Positions 20,905-32,934 of a stretch of DNA of 64,000 bases are shown here, one piece after another. A program made the position numbers and the translations under genes. Position 1 is the stretch's first letter. Each line of letters opens with the position of its first letter. The stretch is taken from contig MU004231.1 of the NCBI GenBank assembly GCA_010405405.1, positions 3,894,884-3,958,883 on the forward strand. Direction: 5' to 3'. This DNA is from Microthyrium microscopicum (Eukaryota > Ascomycota > Dothideomycetes > Microthyriales > Microthyriaceae). The notes below the pieces were generated by a model. That model was not told where the DNA came from and did no database searches. It was given only the letters and a program-made list of their open reading frames with translations.

Positions 20905-22980
20905 GTTGAACGATTGTCTGATATCAGTTGTATAAATGAGTGAAAGTCTTGGTGAAGATTGAAGAGAAGGAATCTGTTGTTGGTAGTTGAGTTGGAGTGA
21001 GTGATTAAACTTGAGAGCTTCTCCTTCTTATATCCCCATGATCCAAGAGAACTAAGAATAGATAGCAGATGCAACTCGGGAGATACAGAGCCATAGCGTC
21101 CAGTATGACAGCTCTGGTCGGCCTGCACTGCCGGGGCGATGACCAAAGGGCAATTTTGCCATGCCTGCTGTAACTGCGATATTCAGATCAAGTAAGTGAA
21201 GCATGAGAGAAATTTCAGCGCTTCATGAAGATGTTGGGGATGCGAGATTTAGGGAAGAGAGCATTCGGCCAATGACAGTATCGCCATTTTGGCTTTCTGT
21301 AGCATGATTCAATCAACATGGAAAAGATTGAAACACTTGGTCTCCCAGATTGAATGAACGGGTAGGGTTTGGTAATTGGCCCGTGAGGTAATTGGTGATG
21401 GGAGATACCTGGTACATGCTCAAGCGCAGGTCAGTTGTGAGCCCTTCAACACAACCTTATTTGCTGATTTGCAAGACCCGAATGTTGACAAATGATTCCA
21501 TTGTCGAAGAGCTGGAATTAGACATGTACCTGTCAGTGATATATGATCTCTCTTGTAAGCGTTGAACTTAATTACAGAACGAATGACAGACAATGAAAGC
21601 CAGTGCAAGGGGATACACAGCCGATGATAACTCAGTAATACAGGAGTTGGATATCAGTGTGGTCTCACATCTAGTCCATAGTGAAGACGAAAATAGGACA
21701 GGCGTTTGAAGCTAGTACTGAGAGTCTATATCACAACTTACTCTTGTAAACTGGTTAGAACCCATCGCCTTCGTATTGAGCTTCCTGGTCTAGACCCAGA
21801 GGCGCCTAGATCTGAGAGGCAAGGGTAGCGTCATGCCGAGTTGACGAGTTTCCAGGCTTTTGTCAAGTCTATTCGGATGAAACGATGAGGACACCCTGAT
21901 CACATAATTATTAGTTCCTGGCTTGAAAAGACTAGGATACGAACCATCTCAGGGCTGCAAATTCGACTACTAAACTCGTCGTGTAGATCTCCAGGAAAAT
22001 TGGAGGAGTCTTGCCCCGAAGTCATCAACAAGTTATGCTGGAACATGTCATATCAATAATGCATATGCTCTTGCTGCCTATACAACAACATATCTCTCGT
22101 CGTTTTTCATGACCAAAAGATGTTTTGATTTCCAGCGCATTCGATGCAGAGTCGATAATTTCATGCCTTCATACGGTTGGAAGGAAGGATTCAAACCACT
22201 CTGAATATAGCGTAGCAGCTGGTTGACCTCACATTAGCTAGGGGCATATTGATTCACCTCAGTCTGAACATGAAGAACGGAAGATAGCGAATATAACGAG
22301 CTTCGGTAAAGTCAGCCAGAATTCCTGGTTCAAAATAAGTGTGGCAAGCTAACCTCCTGACGAGTTTCGCATAGACACGATAGCTTTGATGTCTGCAAAA
22401 ATATATCACCATTGCAAGAGTATGAAGACAATGGGATGCAATACTGCTCCAAGTCTGAGCGGACGGTTTAATTACGACCTAGCTACAACTTCCTCTTCGC
22501 TTCTGCGTACATTGTGATCATGACCTTGTGGACTAGGCCAGCTTGCTGCTTGCGCCTGTCATTGTCACTCGTTCGCTTGCCTTGACGCGATTTTTAAAAA
22601 AAGGCTGACCATGTCCATCCCCCCCTTTCTGCACCCATAACAACAATGAACATGTTATGCGCCTTAAATCAACACTATCCCTCGATTGAAAGCTCTGCAT
22701 CACCTACTATCTTGCTAGAGACATTCCGTCTCCTTTTCCTTACTAATGGCTTCTATAGACGCCAACGATGAGAAAACTGCCTTAAGTATAGCTCGCATAG
22801 TTTGCGAGCGGGAAACTTATAGGTTTCCTGCCTAAACTATTCTACCAAAAGTGAGAGCGTTTGCTAATAACAAAGTTTTAGATATCTTAATATTGCTAAC
22901 ATCTATGCCTATGTTGACACTCTCTAACAAATATTCCTAGCCGCACGCCCGTGTAATGACACCTCATTAGCTGCTTTCGC
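20905..22980. other. Gene-poor region
   Basis: Just over 2 kb without a supportable gene. The first ~300 bp is the promoter of the repeat protein. Two adjacent perfect hairpins sit at 22791-22828 (listed separately). The rest shows frequent stops in all frames and no repeats that I could trace. Confidence 0.4.
22791..22828. repeat. Pair of adjacent short hairpins
   Basis: GCTCGCA (22791-22797) pairs with TGCGAGC (22803-22809), and immediately after GGAAAC (22811-22816) pairs with GTTTCC (22823-22828). Could be the core of a decayed foldback element; no further inverted arms were traced. Confidence 0.45.
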
Positions 22981-23007
22981 TCAGCTGGCGCTCATGCGAT
23001 TAAGTGC

Positions 23008-23811
23008 TCAGCGAGCATTTATTTCTTGAATCATGGCAACATCGTTGGCACCATCTCCAATGGCAAGCGTCAAACAATCAAGACTTCACTTGACCTTTGT
23101 GGAGTCCAAACTTCGGTCCATCTTTTGCAGGAATTGAAACGGGCCGTACTGTTAAGTTGTAACTTAGTGCCTCAATATTAGGGAGTTGATCATAGCGATG
23201 GCTCACTTACAGTCAACTCCGAGCGCAATCCATGCTTTATCAACATCGTACCCACTGCCGGCCAGTTGTCGATATATCGTCGGTTTTGAAAAACTGCCAT
23301 TGAAAGGTACGGTAATGTAGGTAACACCAATGTCCTGAAAGATTGGTGATCAGGTATTAGATACACGTTTAATTGTGCTATTTGCGTTATGATGTCTGCA
23401 TGGGTCCCCGAGATAAGCCGTGCTTGAGATAATCATGGTGTTGCGAGACTTGGTTTCACTGTGCTGGAAGTACTGTCAACAGTGGCGTTTTGTCTCAAGA
23501 AATCGTAGTACGGCGATTTCCTTGGGATGTTTCCAACCAGTGGCTGCTTGCTTGAACGATAGCAGATGTCCAATTGATGGTTCATGCCAATCTTTTTGCT
23601 TGCCGGTTGTCGTGATAGCGTCGTTGCATTGATTCAGGTAATTCCAGTTGGTGTTGTATGGCATGTAATGAATGAGGAGCTTCGAAGGTCTCAAGTATGC
23701 AACAAGAGATCTGAATTGTACTGCTGTTCCACGATACTTCAGCAGAGTTGGTGTGCCAAGGCTGTTGTCTAGCTTCAGTTCATCCTCAATTCTTCTATTT
23801 AATGTCATCAT
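23008..23811 (-). pseudogene. Decayed coding remnants with P-type ATPase signature
   Basis: Several minus-strand pieces look coding but do not form one gene. (a) 23811-23476 is a 111-codon open frame with no recognised family. (b) 23334-23211 and 23148-23080 join across a good 62-nt intron (GTAAGT...TTAACAG) into a peptide ending KGQVKS-stop. (c) Just downstream in another frame, 23070-23011 encodes TLAIGDGANDVAMIQ followed by a stop. Motif (c) is the hinge motif of P-type ATPases, in the form seen in lipid flippases (P4). The order KGQVK then TLAIGDGAND, with a one-base slip between them, suggests a broken flippase-type gene fragment. Pieces (a) and (b) may be unrelated. No start or upstream ATPase domains are present. 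Confidence 0.35.
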
Positions 23812-23871
23812 GAGTAGGGTATTGATATCTTACAACACTTTCTCCTTAAGTGACACCTAGTATACATAGTC

Positions 23872-24502
23872 TTAGCTCTTCTCAAAATCACTCTTTTGAA
23901 GATTCCGAGTGGCTGCTGGCAATTTTACGACCAGACCGTCCAATTCCTTTGTCATTTCGACTTGGCAGCCCAATCGTGATGTTTCTGTGAGACCAAAAGC
24001 CAGATCTAGCATATCGTTCTCATCATCTGATGGCTCGGACAATTTGTCGTACATGTCGGAGTCATTTATAATGATATGGCATGTCGAACAAGCGCAGCTT
24101 CCTCCGCAAGCTCCTTCAACATCAAGATCGTATGCTTGTGCTATGTCGAGCAGATTCGCTCCATCGGCGACTTCGAATGTATGAGAATTGCCGGTTTTAT
24201 CAATGAAAGTGACCTTGCGTCTAAAGCAATTGTATTAGCCATGCAAATAGTTGCATCATGCCAGAGAAAGCTCACTCTTCTCCCGGCTTTGGCTTTTCGA
24301 CATGGCCATGCCTTGAACGACTAGATACCGAGAAAGCTCGGTTCGAAGGTAACGAGTGCTGCCATAGTGAGGATGTTTGAGGCGGCGTTATCCGCGATAT
24401 GGAAGTTGATGATGGAGAAGAGTGGCGGAAAAGCTGGGCGGATCTACCAGCGAGCGGTGCGCGACATAGTAGTTGCCGAAATGATTGAGCGCAAGAGGTC
24501 AT
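23872..24502 (-). CDS. yah1: Mitochondrial adrenodoxin-type [2Fe-2S] ferredoxin (Yah1)
   Basis: Exons are 24502-24276 and 24220-23872 (191 aa). The intron GTGAGC...GCTTTAG keeps phase 2+1. An N-terminal ~65-residue Ser/Arg-rich presequence is followed by KVTFIDKTGNSHTFEV, the first beta strands. Cluster ligands are C114, C120 and C123 (C-x5-C-x2-C) and C161 in RLGCQVEM, exactly adrenodoxin spacing. Yah1 carries electrons from ferredoxin reductase Arh1 to mitochondrial Fe-S cluster assembly, heme A synthesis and the Coq6 hydroxylase of ubiquinone synthesis. It is divergent from ugo1 with 243 bp between start codons. The length and the DxxDML acidic patch (partner binding) are normal. Confidence 0.95.
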
Positions 24503-24745
24503 TGGTGCAAGGCTCTACAGATTTGAGGCATATACAGTGGAATTGTCTAAAGAAAAGCCGTAGATTGTTGATGGTTGACATAGAAAAGGCAAAAAAGCTC
24601 GGGCCTCTGATTTTTTTGATGGGCCAGAGGCTGCAGCATTGATTTGATGATTGATCCATGGACGTCACACCAAACATCAACGCCATCACTACCTATTTGT
24701 CCTCCATTTGGCGCGTCTACCATTTTATTTGGTTTAGATGCTATC
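24503..24745. promoter_or_regulatory. Bidirectional upstream region of yah1 and ugo1
   Basis: 243 bp between two divergent mitochondrial-protein genes; it must hold both promoters. No defined site is recognised. Confidence 0.5.
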
Positions 24746-26405
24746 ATGGAATCCCTCTCTAGCGATGGATCGTACTCACCCTACGCGAAAACGTCCCGAG
24801 ACCAACCTAATCCCTTGCGCCCATACTACAACCCACCTTCCATAGGCATCGCGCCTACTCAATCGCCATCCGGAGCCGCATCTTCTCCTTCGGGGCACTC
24901 GGTTCCTCCTTTACCTCCTCGGGATGCACCATCAAACAGCACCAATCGTGATTTTAGAGAGCTTTTCTCCGATTTGGACTATGGCGACTATCTACCGGAT
25001 GCGTCACCTTCGGTCGCAGAGCTCGCCAAACGTCTGATGGATCAGGCGATATGGAATTATACTTCAGTTCTGCTAGCCCAACCCTTTGAAGTTGCCAAAG
25101 TAGTCTTGCAGTGCTACGATGCCGGATCAGCTGTTCAAGAGAATGGGCCACAAGTGGAAAGGAGCTCATACATGTCTGCCCACGACTTCAACCATTCAGA
25201 CTCGGATTCAGATTCGGATACCCCCTCTTACTTTATGCCAACTTCGCCAGAAGAAACACCTTCTCACAGAGCATCCAAGCGCATGAACCTTTCAAGACTA
25301 CAATCTACCGCATCGCAAGCTGCATCATCGCCTCCTCAATCCCTCACTACAATGCGTCTCAAAAAAGCAGACTCAGTACTGGAAGTGATTGCTCTATTAT
25401 GGGGCAAGGAGGGAGCAACTGGTGTTTGGAAAGGAACAAATTCCACGTTCATTTATGGTGTTCTTCTAAAGACAATTGAGACATGGACGAGAAGTTGTCT
25501 TTCGGCAATTCTGGACATTCCAGATCCTTCACTCGTCAACGCATCTATCGTAAATGTCATTGGGCCTACTATTCTGGATTCACCCAGTCCAATAGCAAGC
25601 TTAAGCGTTATTGTCGCTTCGGCTGCAATTGCAGGATGCCTTTTGGCTCCTGTTGATATGGTTCGCACTCGGTATGTCTCCTACTTTTCACAGCTTACTA
25701 CTCGTGCTAATAATAATAAGCTTAATACTAACCCCTACATCATCCACACCACGAGCTCTACTGCCCTCTCTTCGAGCTCTTCCAAGTCTATCTTGTCCAC
25801 CTACCATCCTCTCAATAACCGTTCTGCATTCAACAATCCCCACTCTGCTCAGCACTTCACTTCCTCTGTTCATACGCAACTGGTTACGAATCGATCCAAT
25901 TCATACCCCAAGCACCTACTCCGTCACCGCATTTCTCATCTCGTTATGCGAACTCTTTGTAAAACTACCGCTCGAAACTGTCCTACGGCGCGGCCACATC
26001 GCCGTCCTCAACGCACCACCACCATCTCTCTCTAACAGCAAACGACCATCCCTCCTACCCATTCACACAACCGGTCTCCATACGCAAAAGTTCAAACCCA
26101 TTGTCGCAACTGGTCCATATCGCGGTGTGCTCGGAAGCATCCTGTACATTATCTACGAAGAGGGTCATGTCAACCCCACATCACCTAGCATACCAACAAC
26201 ACCTTCGCGCGCATCATCCTCGCTTTCCAATCGCAGTCGGCACGCAGAGGCTCGTCATGCAGAGGCACGAAGGCAGCCAGCGCGTAAACGTGGCCAAGGA
26301 CTTCCAGGCCTTTGGCGCGGCTGGCGTGTAGGCTTCTGGGGGATTGTTGGGATGTATGCAGCTGCAGGACTGGGCGGAGGCGGACAGTCGGGAGGCGAAT
26401 TTTGA
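24746..26405 (+). CDS. ugo1: Ugo1-like modified mitochondrial carrier (outer-membrane fusion factor)
   Basis: Exons are 24746-25671 and 25721-26405 (536 aa). The 49-nt intron (GTATGT, GCTAAT branch, AAG) splits the arginine codon of MVRTR and joins it to LILTPTSSTPRALL. The ATG at 24746 (MESLSSDGSY) starts the Pro-rich disordered N terminus. Carrier-like blocks are degenerate: LLAQPFEVAKVVLQ (a PxD/E-type signature with Glu), then GVWKGTNSTFIYG, then LAPVDMVRTR (PVDMVRTR). Near the end come LPLETVLRRG (PLETVLRR) and GLWRGWRVGFWG. Ugo1 links Fzo1 and Mgm1 in outer/inner mitochondrial membrane fusion. A long Ser/Asp-rich insert (SDSDSDSD) lies between the first two blocks. The assignment comes from motif order and is fairly safe. 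Confidence 0.85.
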
Positions 26406-27137
26406 TGAGTGTTTTGTTTTTATACCTATGATATACCTTGGGGCTTTGTTGATAGTTTAGATACCTATACCTCGGTCGCGATGGTGATGCAATGTTCATG
26501 ATCTCTTCTCTCGTAGAACCAGTGTTGATACGGACAAAGTCGGGCATTGATAGAAAGTTTGTGAACATTTTAAAAACCCTTGATCTTTAACATACATTAT
26601 CCAAGGCTGTAACAATTGAACTTGGAGTTCTACTGTAGGAAGATCAGTCTGGTCGGTTGAGCTATTTGATAGCCGGCCAATCGGAACTCGGCATCAGATT
26701 GCCAGCAAGCTCGACGCCAAGAGAAAGGTCACTTCGATAGCTACATAACATATTACTCGCAATTGAGCCTGCTGCGCGCAACTAGACGACTCAAAATTGA
26801 AGTCACGAGCTTTCCATAATCACATTGAGATCATTGAGGACTTGGACGCATGTATAACGCAGGACTTCAAAGTAAAAGAGCTCCGAAGAGTGTATAAACA
26901 TAGGAGATAAGATGTACTAGAAAGCCTTGTAGAGGTGATGAAAGCCATCGAATTTTTACTAGCTACGCCATCCTATACAAGTACACACCACCCAGTGCCC
27001 TACCGGCACTTTTCCCCAGTCAATTGTAGAGATGTCTAAACCCAAAGAAAATTTGACCTGATTGACGTTGAGTAACTTTAAACGTCTGGTTTCCGGTTTC
27101 CGAGAATAGTTTTTTGGAGGGATCGAGCGCCCAGCCT
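26406..27137. other. Intergenic, AT-rich
   Basis: Convergent 3' flanks of ugo1 and atp9. No gene or repeat is recognised. Confidence 0.45.
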
Positions 27138-28192
<1,055 letters not shown>

Positions 28193-29212
28193 TCATGACA
28201 TGTTTCGACGCCATGCCTTTATTGCGAGTTCTTGTATCTCACTGACACCAATCGCCCCTTTTCTGCCCTCATCTTCAACTGCCTCTACAACCGCATCGGC
28301 CACATCATCCGCTTTCAGAGGCTTAGTACCACCAGCTCCCATGAGTGGAGTCAATCGACCTCCAACTGCACTGTTTATTGCCGCAGCTACTGATGTTGCT
28401 GCTGCGAGAGGCATTGTAAATGTCCGTGACGAATCATACATGAACGGCGCTCGGATGAATACGCTCCTTAGCTTTGGGAAGGCCGAGGATATTGTGGACT
28501 CAGCCGCGCGCTTCGTAGTTATGTATCGAGCTGGTAGTACTGGGGCACCCTCGGCAGCGGAGATATAGACATAGGCTGGGACTGATTTTGAGACGGCTTC
28601 TCGAGCTAGAAGGATTGCTGCTTCTGGTCAGCGAAACACCCAACTACATACTGGAGCTTGCCTACCTGAGTCGCGGTTCATCAACTCATAAGTCAGTTGG
28701 CCATCATGTTCTTTGGGTTCGGCCGGAGTGCCCTCTTCTTGCTCCAGCGGATTTGTGTCCGCTCCTTGCTTGGCGCCGAAAGCTCTTGATAGACCACTCC
28801 ATATCGACTCTTTGCCTTGTAACACACCTTTGTAGTCTGCTTCGAGCAGAATTCCCATCGAGTGGACTACTGCATCTGCTCCGTCGAGATCGGAGATGTA
28901 TGTCGCTGGTTGAAGTATGTTTGCCTTTTGCCATTTGACTTGCTGGCTCCAGCTAGGCTTCTCGGGGGAGGAGGTTACGGTTGACCATTTCGGCTCGCCA
29001 GAGCGACTGTTCCCAGCTGTCAATATCGATTTGCTAGCTGGGTAAATATGAACTTGCCTAATTGATGTGACGTCCCATCCACGACCTACAGCTGCTTTGC
29101 AGATGCGACTTCCTACTTGGATGAGCAATTGAGCTTAGATCAGATGCATTAACGTACCGAGAAACCCGTTACCACCACAAACAACGAGCTTCTTCTTGAC
29201 AACTTGGGCCAT
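28193..29212 (-). CDS. Atypical SDR, Coq11-like mitochondrial NAD(P)-binding protein
   Basis: Exons are 29212-29158, 29112-29058, 29006-28666 and 28617-28193 (291 aa). All phases agree. Intron 2 (29057-29007, 51 nt) begins with GCAAGT, so it is a GC-AG intron; its length is a multiple of three and it has no in-frame stop, so retention would simply insert 17 residues. The N terminus KKLVVCGGNGFLGSRI is the Rossmann GGxGFLG nucleotide site. The following TSISRSGEPKW is characteristic of the YLR290C/Coq11 and NDUFA9-like atypical SDR group. YVYISAAEGAP and RAPFMYD complete the extended-SDR core. Coq11 acts in ubiquinone biosynthesis, so the likely site is the mitochondrial inner membrane. It is divergent from yaf9 (211 bp). 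Confidence 0.85.
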
Positions 29213-29423
29213 TGATGAATGCTACATGGTAGAGAGCGTAAAAGCCGAGTCGGCCTGAACCAAACTCTCATCGTCATGAAAGTGGAGCTTGGACCATCTC
29301 GAGTTGAGCCGCATTTAACCTTGAAGATCTCCCGTGGACCCTCCCACTCCTCCCAACACCATCAACATTTCATGGACATTCTTCCCCACTATCAAAGTCT
29401 ACTCAAACCTCAAATTGCACAAT
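29213..29423. promoter_or_regulatory. Bidirectional upstream region of the SDR gene and yaf9
   Basis: 211 bp between divergent start codons; both promoters must lie here. No defined site is recognised. Confidence 0.5.
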
Positions 29424-30274
29424 ATGCCTACTCCTCAGCAAAACAAGAGAGTCAAAGGCAAGCGGATAACTCGTGCATTTGGTAAGCATACCCCGCATGT
29501 CTTGCGACAACGACTCTCAGCTAACAAGTCCTAGTGATCGGTACTGAAGCCTGGAAACTCACTGACGCGAATCGACCCCCAAAAATCAAAACCGGCGATA
29601 CTACAGGCTGGCGTGTCTACGTTCGACCTGTTCCCGGCGGGCCAGATTTGACTGCATGGCTCAAGAAAGTCGTCTTCGTTCTGCATGAAACTTTTCCAAA
29701 TCCCGTGCGAAACGTTGAGAACTTTCCCTTCGAGCTAGAGGAGTCTGGATATGGTGGATTCTGGATCGTAGTCAAACTCTACTTCCAACCAATCTCTGGG
29801 GAGAAGCAACAGCAACGACAACACTTTCTACAACTCGATGCTTACGGCGACGAGGGATTACAAGCGGAGCAAGCTAAAACGGGAATTGTGCGCAGCGAAA
29901 TTGTGGAGCACATCGAGTTCACAGAACCAACTGAAGCACTATGGGAGGCTCTGACTAGCGAGACTCAATGGGACTATCTCAATCCAAGATCTAAAGGGAA
30001 AAACCGAGGAGGCATCCCCATGAGCCTGCCTGGACCTGGTGAACGCACAGTTGAGCTTCCAGCGTCAGCGCCCGCGGGCAGTGTCTACAGCAGAGAAACC
30101 GAAGAAAATCTCCTCAAGATGATAAATACGGCAGGGAGGAAGACAGAAGTTGAGACGGCAGAAACACTTCGAAAGACTAAAGAAATCAATGAGCAGCAGC
30201 TCAGAGCAAAGGAAGGTATCGATGTGGACTCCAAGCTGCTTAGTTTGCACGACAAACTTCCAGCAAAGAAATAG
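29424..30274 (+). CDS. yaf9: YEATS-domain protein Yaf9
   Basis: Exons are 29424-29481 and 29535-30274 (265 aa). The 53-nt intron GTAAGC...TCCTAG restores GxxVIGTEAWKL. The YEATS fold spans about residues 10-165. Visible signatures are HxxG-equivalent GWRVYVRPVPGG, KVVFVLHETFPNP, FELEESGYGGFWI (aromatic acyl-lysine cage) and IVVKLYF. The C-terminal ~60 residues form a coiled coil (ENLLKMINTAGRKTEVETAE). Yaf9 reads acetylated or crotonylated histone H3 and is a shared subunit of the SWR1 H2A.Z-exchange and NuA4 acetyltransferase complexes in the nucleus. Length fits fungal Yaf9. Nothing is abnormal. Confidence 0.95.
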
Positions 30275-30749
30275 AACGGCAGGCGGAAGAAAGATAGCCC
30301 TCCCTGGAATTTAGACTAAGATACCCAATTCATTGACTATTACATATTCACTCAGATGAAAGCTAAAACTCCGGACGTGGTACTAAAGTGATCAAGATAG
30401 CGATGGCAGGTACTACACTGGTACAGGTTATCAATGTTTGGAGGAAAGTCACCTGGCTGTACTCTACCTCTCTCTTGTGCTTGTGATTGTGTCAGTCAGC
30501 AGCCTACGTACCTTATAGGAGCTTTAAAACCTTTGGGTTGCTCAACTTGTTCCCTTTATTTACACACGCGCAAAACTTCCTAAATTCCGGTATTATTTAT
30601 TATTTGCACCTTCCGCACCCCCATCAATCAACATCATCAACCTCATCAACCTCGGCTGCCCTAGCGTCTCCAAGCTTCAACTTTCCAAGCATATTGACCA
30701 AAACCCAGCAACTACAGCATACTATTTGTTGGGTGAAAAGAAAGGCGAG
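30275..30749. other. Intergenic
   Basis: 3' flank of yaf9 and promoter of the beta-lactamase-fold gene, with a CAT/CAA-rich stretch (CATCAATCAACATCATCAAC) just upstream of the latter. Nothing else is seen. Confidence 0.45.
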
Positions 30750-32162
30750 ATGGGTAGGCCTATTGAAGAATTCAAGCGTCGCCTAGACCAGGCTACGGCA
30801 AGCAGTGGTCCTGATAACCTTGCTGGGACTGTTGTCATCGCAGCTACCGCCTCTGGTAAGATACTGCTCCGTTGCTTGACTCTTCACCCTTTTAATATTC
30901 GTATCAGGCGAAATTCTTCAAAAGGTGGAGTCTGGCACTTTTCTTCCACATCTCAAGAACCCAAAGCGCACAATAGACAAGTCCCGCCAAAACTTCTCTG
31001 CCGACACCGTTTGCTGGATTGCATCATGCACGAAACTCATGACCACCATTGCAGTCATGCAACAAGTAGATCGCGGCGTGCTGAAGCTGGATGACGATGT
31101 CACTCAGACCTGGCTTCCCGAGTTCAAAGACTACGACGTCTTGGTTAGAGGCCAAAACGACGGAGGCGAGAACCCAAAACCCACTACCAAAAAAATGAAG
31201 AACAGAATGACTCTACGGTATGTCACTATGCCAATCGCTTCCAATGTAGTTTATGTACTAATTGGTAAAGAAACCTTCTCAGCCATACCTCCGGGATCGC
31301 CTACGAATTCACTCAAATGGCCATCCAAAATTGGCGACAGTGGTCAGTCTCTACCCCAGAGGGCAAAGCAAATGCTCGCTCGCCAGACATCGCCCGTGCC
31401 ATGAAAGTACCCTTATACTTTGAACCATCAGAAGGTTGGGTCTACGGCTACGGAATCGACTGGGCAGGTCTAGCGCTCATGCGCGCCACCGGTAAAAACC
31501 TCGAAGAGCTGTTTTCAGAAAACATCTGGAAGCCACTCGGCATGACATCAACCACCTTCAGCGTGAAAGACCATCGTCCAGACTTGCTTGACCGCTTGAC
31601 GGCCATGAACATCCGCAATGGCGAAGGCGGACTCGACAATGCAGACAACGATCCAGTGTCACGCAGCATTGAGCGGGTTAAATATGGTGGTGGTGGGGGC
31701 TGCTATAGCACTGCAAACGACTATATCAAGCTCGTGGTGTCGCTGCTAAACACTGCTACTGGCCATTCTAGTGATGTGCCACAGCTGTTGAAGACGGCAA
31801 CAGTAAACGAGATGCTGACGGGTCAGCTTAGTGAGAAAGGTCTGGTTAATATCCACCGAATCACTGCCAACCCCATCGCATATGGTCTTGCTGGCAACCT
31901 GCCACCGTCGGTCAAGAAGGACTATGGTTTGGGTGGTATCCTGAACTTGACGGAAGTTCCGGCTACAGGACGCAAAGCAGGTGCTATTCAGTGGAGCGGC
32001 TTGCCAAATCTATTTTGGTGGGTTAGTCCTGCAGACGGAGTCGCGGGCTGCTACTTCACTCAAGTCTTGCCCCCTGGTGATAAGCCTAATGTCAAGATGT
32101 ACGAAGAGTTTGAGAAAGCTGTACTGGAAGAGCAGAAGCTTAGTCGGAAGGGTAAGCTTTGA
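30750..32162 (+). CDS. Serine beta-lactamase-fold hydrolase / transesterase
   Basis: Exons are 30750-30855, 30908-31217 and 31271-32162 (435 aa), with clean phases. The second splice restores the conserved TLRNLLSHTSGI. The nucleophile motif is S75-C-T-K78 (SxxK), and the second motif is Y197-G-Y, corresponding to YxN/YxS. The GGGGGCYSTANDYIKL block and the terminal WGGLPN-like phrase (QWSGLPNLFWW) are typical of class C beta-lactamase-related esterases such as LovD and EstB. No signal peptide, so cytosolic. These enzymes hydrolyse or transfer acyl groups; fungal members serve in polyketide acylation or detoxification. No biosynthetic gene neighbours are present, so a stand-alone esterase role is more likely. 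Confidence 0.9.
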
Positions 32163-32445
32163 GTGGTCTTGAGGCATGAACTTGGGGTGGATATAAAGTC
32201 TGGTGATTTTTTTTCATGAAAATGTATGATTACGTTGCGTGGGCAATAATTGTTCAGTTATATAGTAGATATTTATGGTACTGCGACTATACCATTGTTC
32301 CAATAGTAAACTTGAATTTGCCGCATTAGCTCTCCTTTGGTTCTGTCTCTACAGAACGGACAAACTCACCCGTCTACGAGCTTTCGAAATCGAATCTAGA
32401 TATGGTCTGAAAGAAAAACCCGTCGAACCCGGACAACATCATATC

Positions 32446-32934
32446 TCAATTCGAGTAGTCCATGTGCGTACGACAAGGCACAGCTGTGTGTCGACTTCCA
32501 CGTTCAAGCTCTAGAATGAAGCGATTATGGGATCTCATGAAACTCTGATCCATTGACGTATATTTTGGGTTTGGTTTGCCGCCCGATCTAGGATTCTCAG
32601 ATCGCTTCATTGTCTTTTCTTTGAAGTAATTGAGAGCCTCCATAAACGCTTCTGGATTCTTCCGATAATCTTCCTCAGTGATAGCAGAGCCCTTGACCAT
32701 TTGCGTCCATTTTGGTGGGAAGCCAACGAAAGCATCACTAAAATGCTGAGAAACGTCCCTAGTGTCCTCTTCAAATCCTCCTAGGCTTGAGATGTCGTGC
32801 CTTGCACTTTCTGGTTTTGAAATAGCTGGCTTTGGGTGAAGTTCTGCTTTTCGACGCGCGACTTCTTGCTCGTCGGAGCTCCTTGGTGCGGAACATGATC
32901 TTGGGCTTGACTTTAAGAATCGGCCGAGAAACAT
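32446..32934 (-). CDS. Kinase-less PAK-type p21-binding domain protein
   Basis: Single-exon gene of 162 aa. Residues ~48-107 read as a p21-Rho-binding domain of the PAK/Cla4 class: ISSLGGFEED..., then FVGFPPKWTQMV, then SAITEEDYRKNPEAFMEALNYF. In PAK kinases this follows the CRIB H-x-x-H-V-G-F core. Here that core is eroded (DTRDVSQHFSDAF keeps only one His), while the later FxGxPxxW and DYxxNPxAxxxxL blocks are kept. No kinase domain follows in any frame over 1 kb. It could be a truncated duplicate of a PAK gene or a stand-alone regulator that titrates Cdc42/Rac. The C terminus is basic. Start 32934 is the first ATG. Confidence 0.65.
   Translation of the reverse strand: MFLGRFLKSSPRSCSAPRSSDEQEVARRKAELHPKPAISKPESARHDISSLGGFEEDTRDVSQHFSDAFVGFPPKWTQMVKGSAITEEDYRKNPEAFMEALNYFKEKTMKRSENPRSGGKPNPKYTSMDQSFMRSHNRFILELERGSRHTAVPCRTHMDYSN

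Noticed and set aside
30750-32162. Secondary-metabolite cluster around the beta-lactamase-fold gene
   Set aside because: No synthase, P450, transporter or regulator genes nearby; neighbours are chromatin and small conserved genes.
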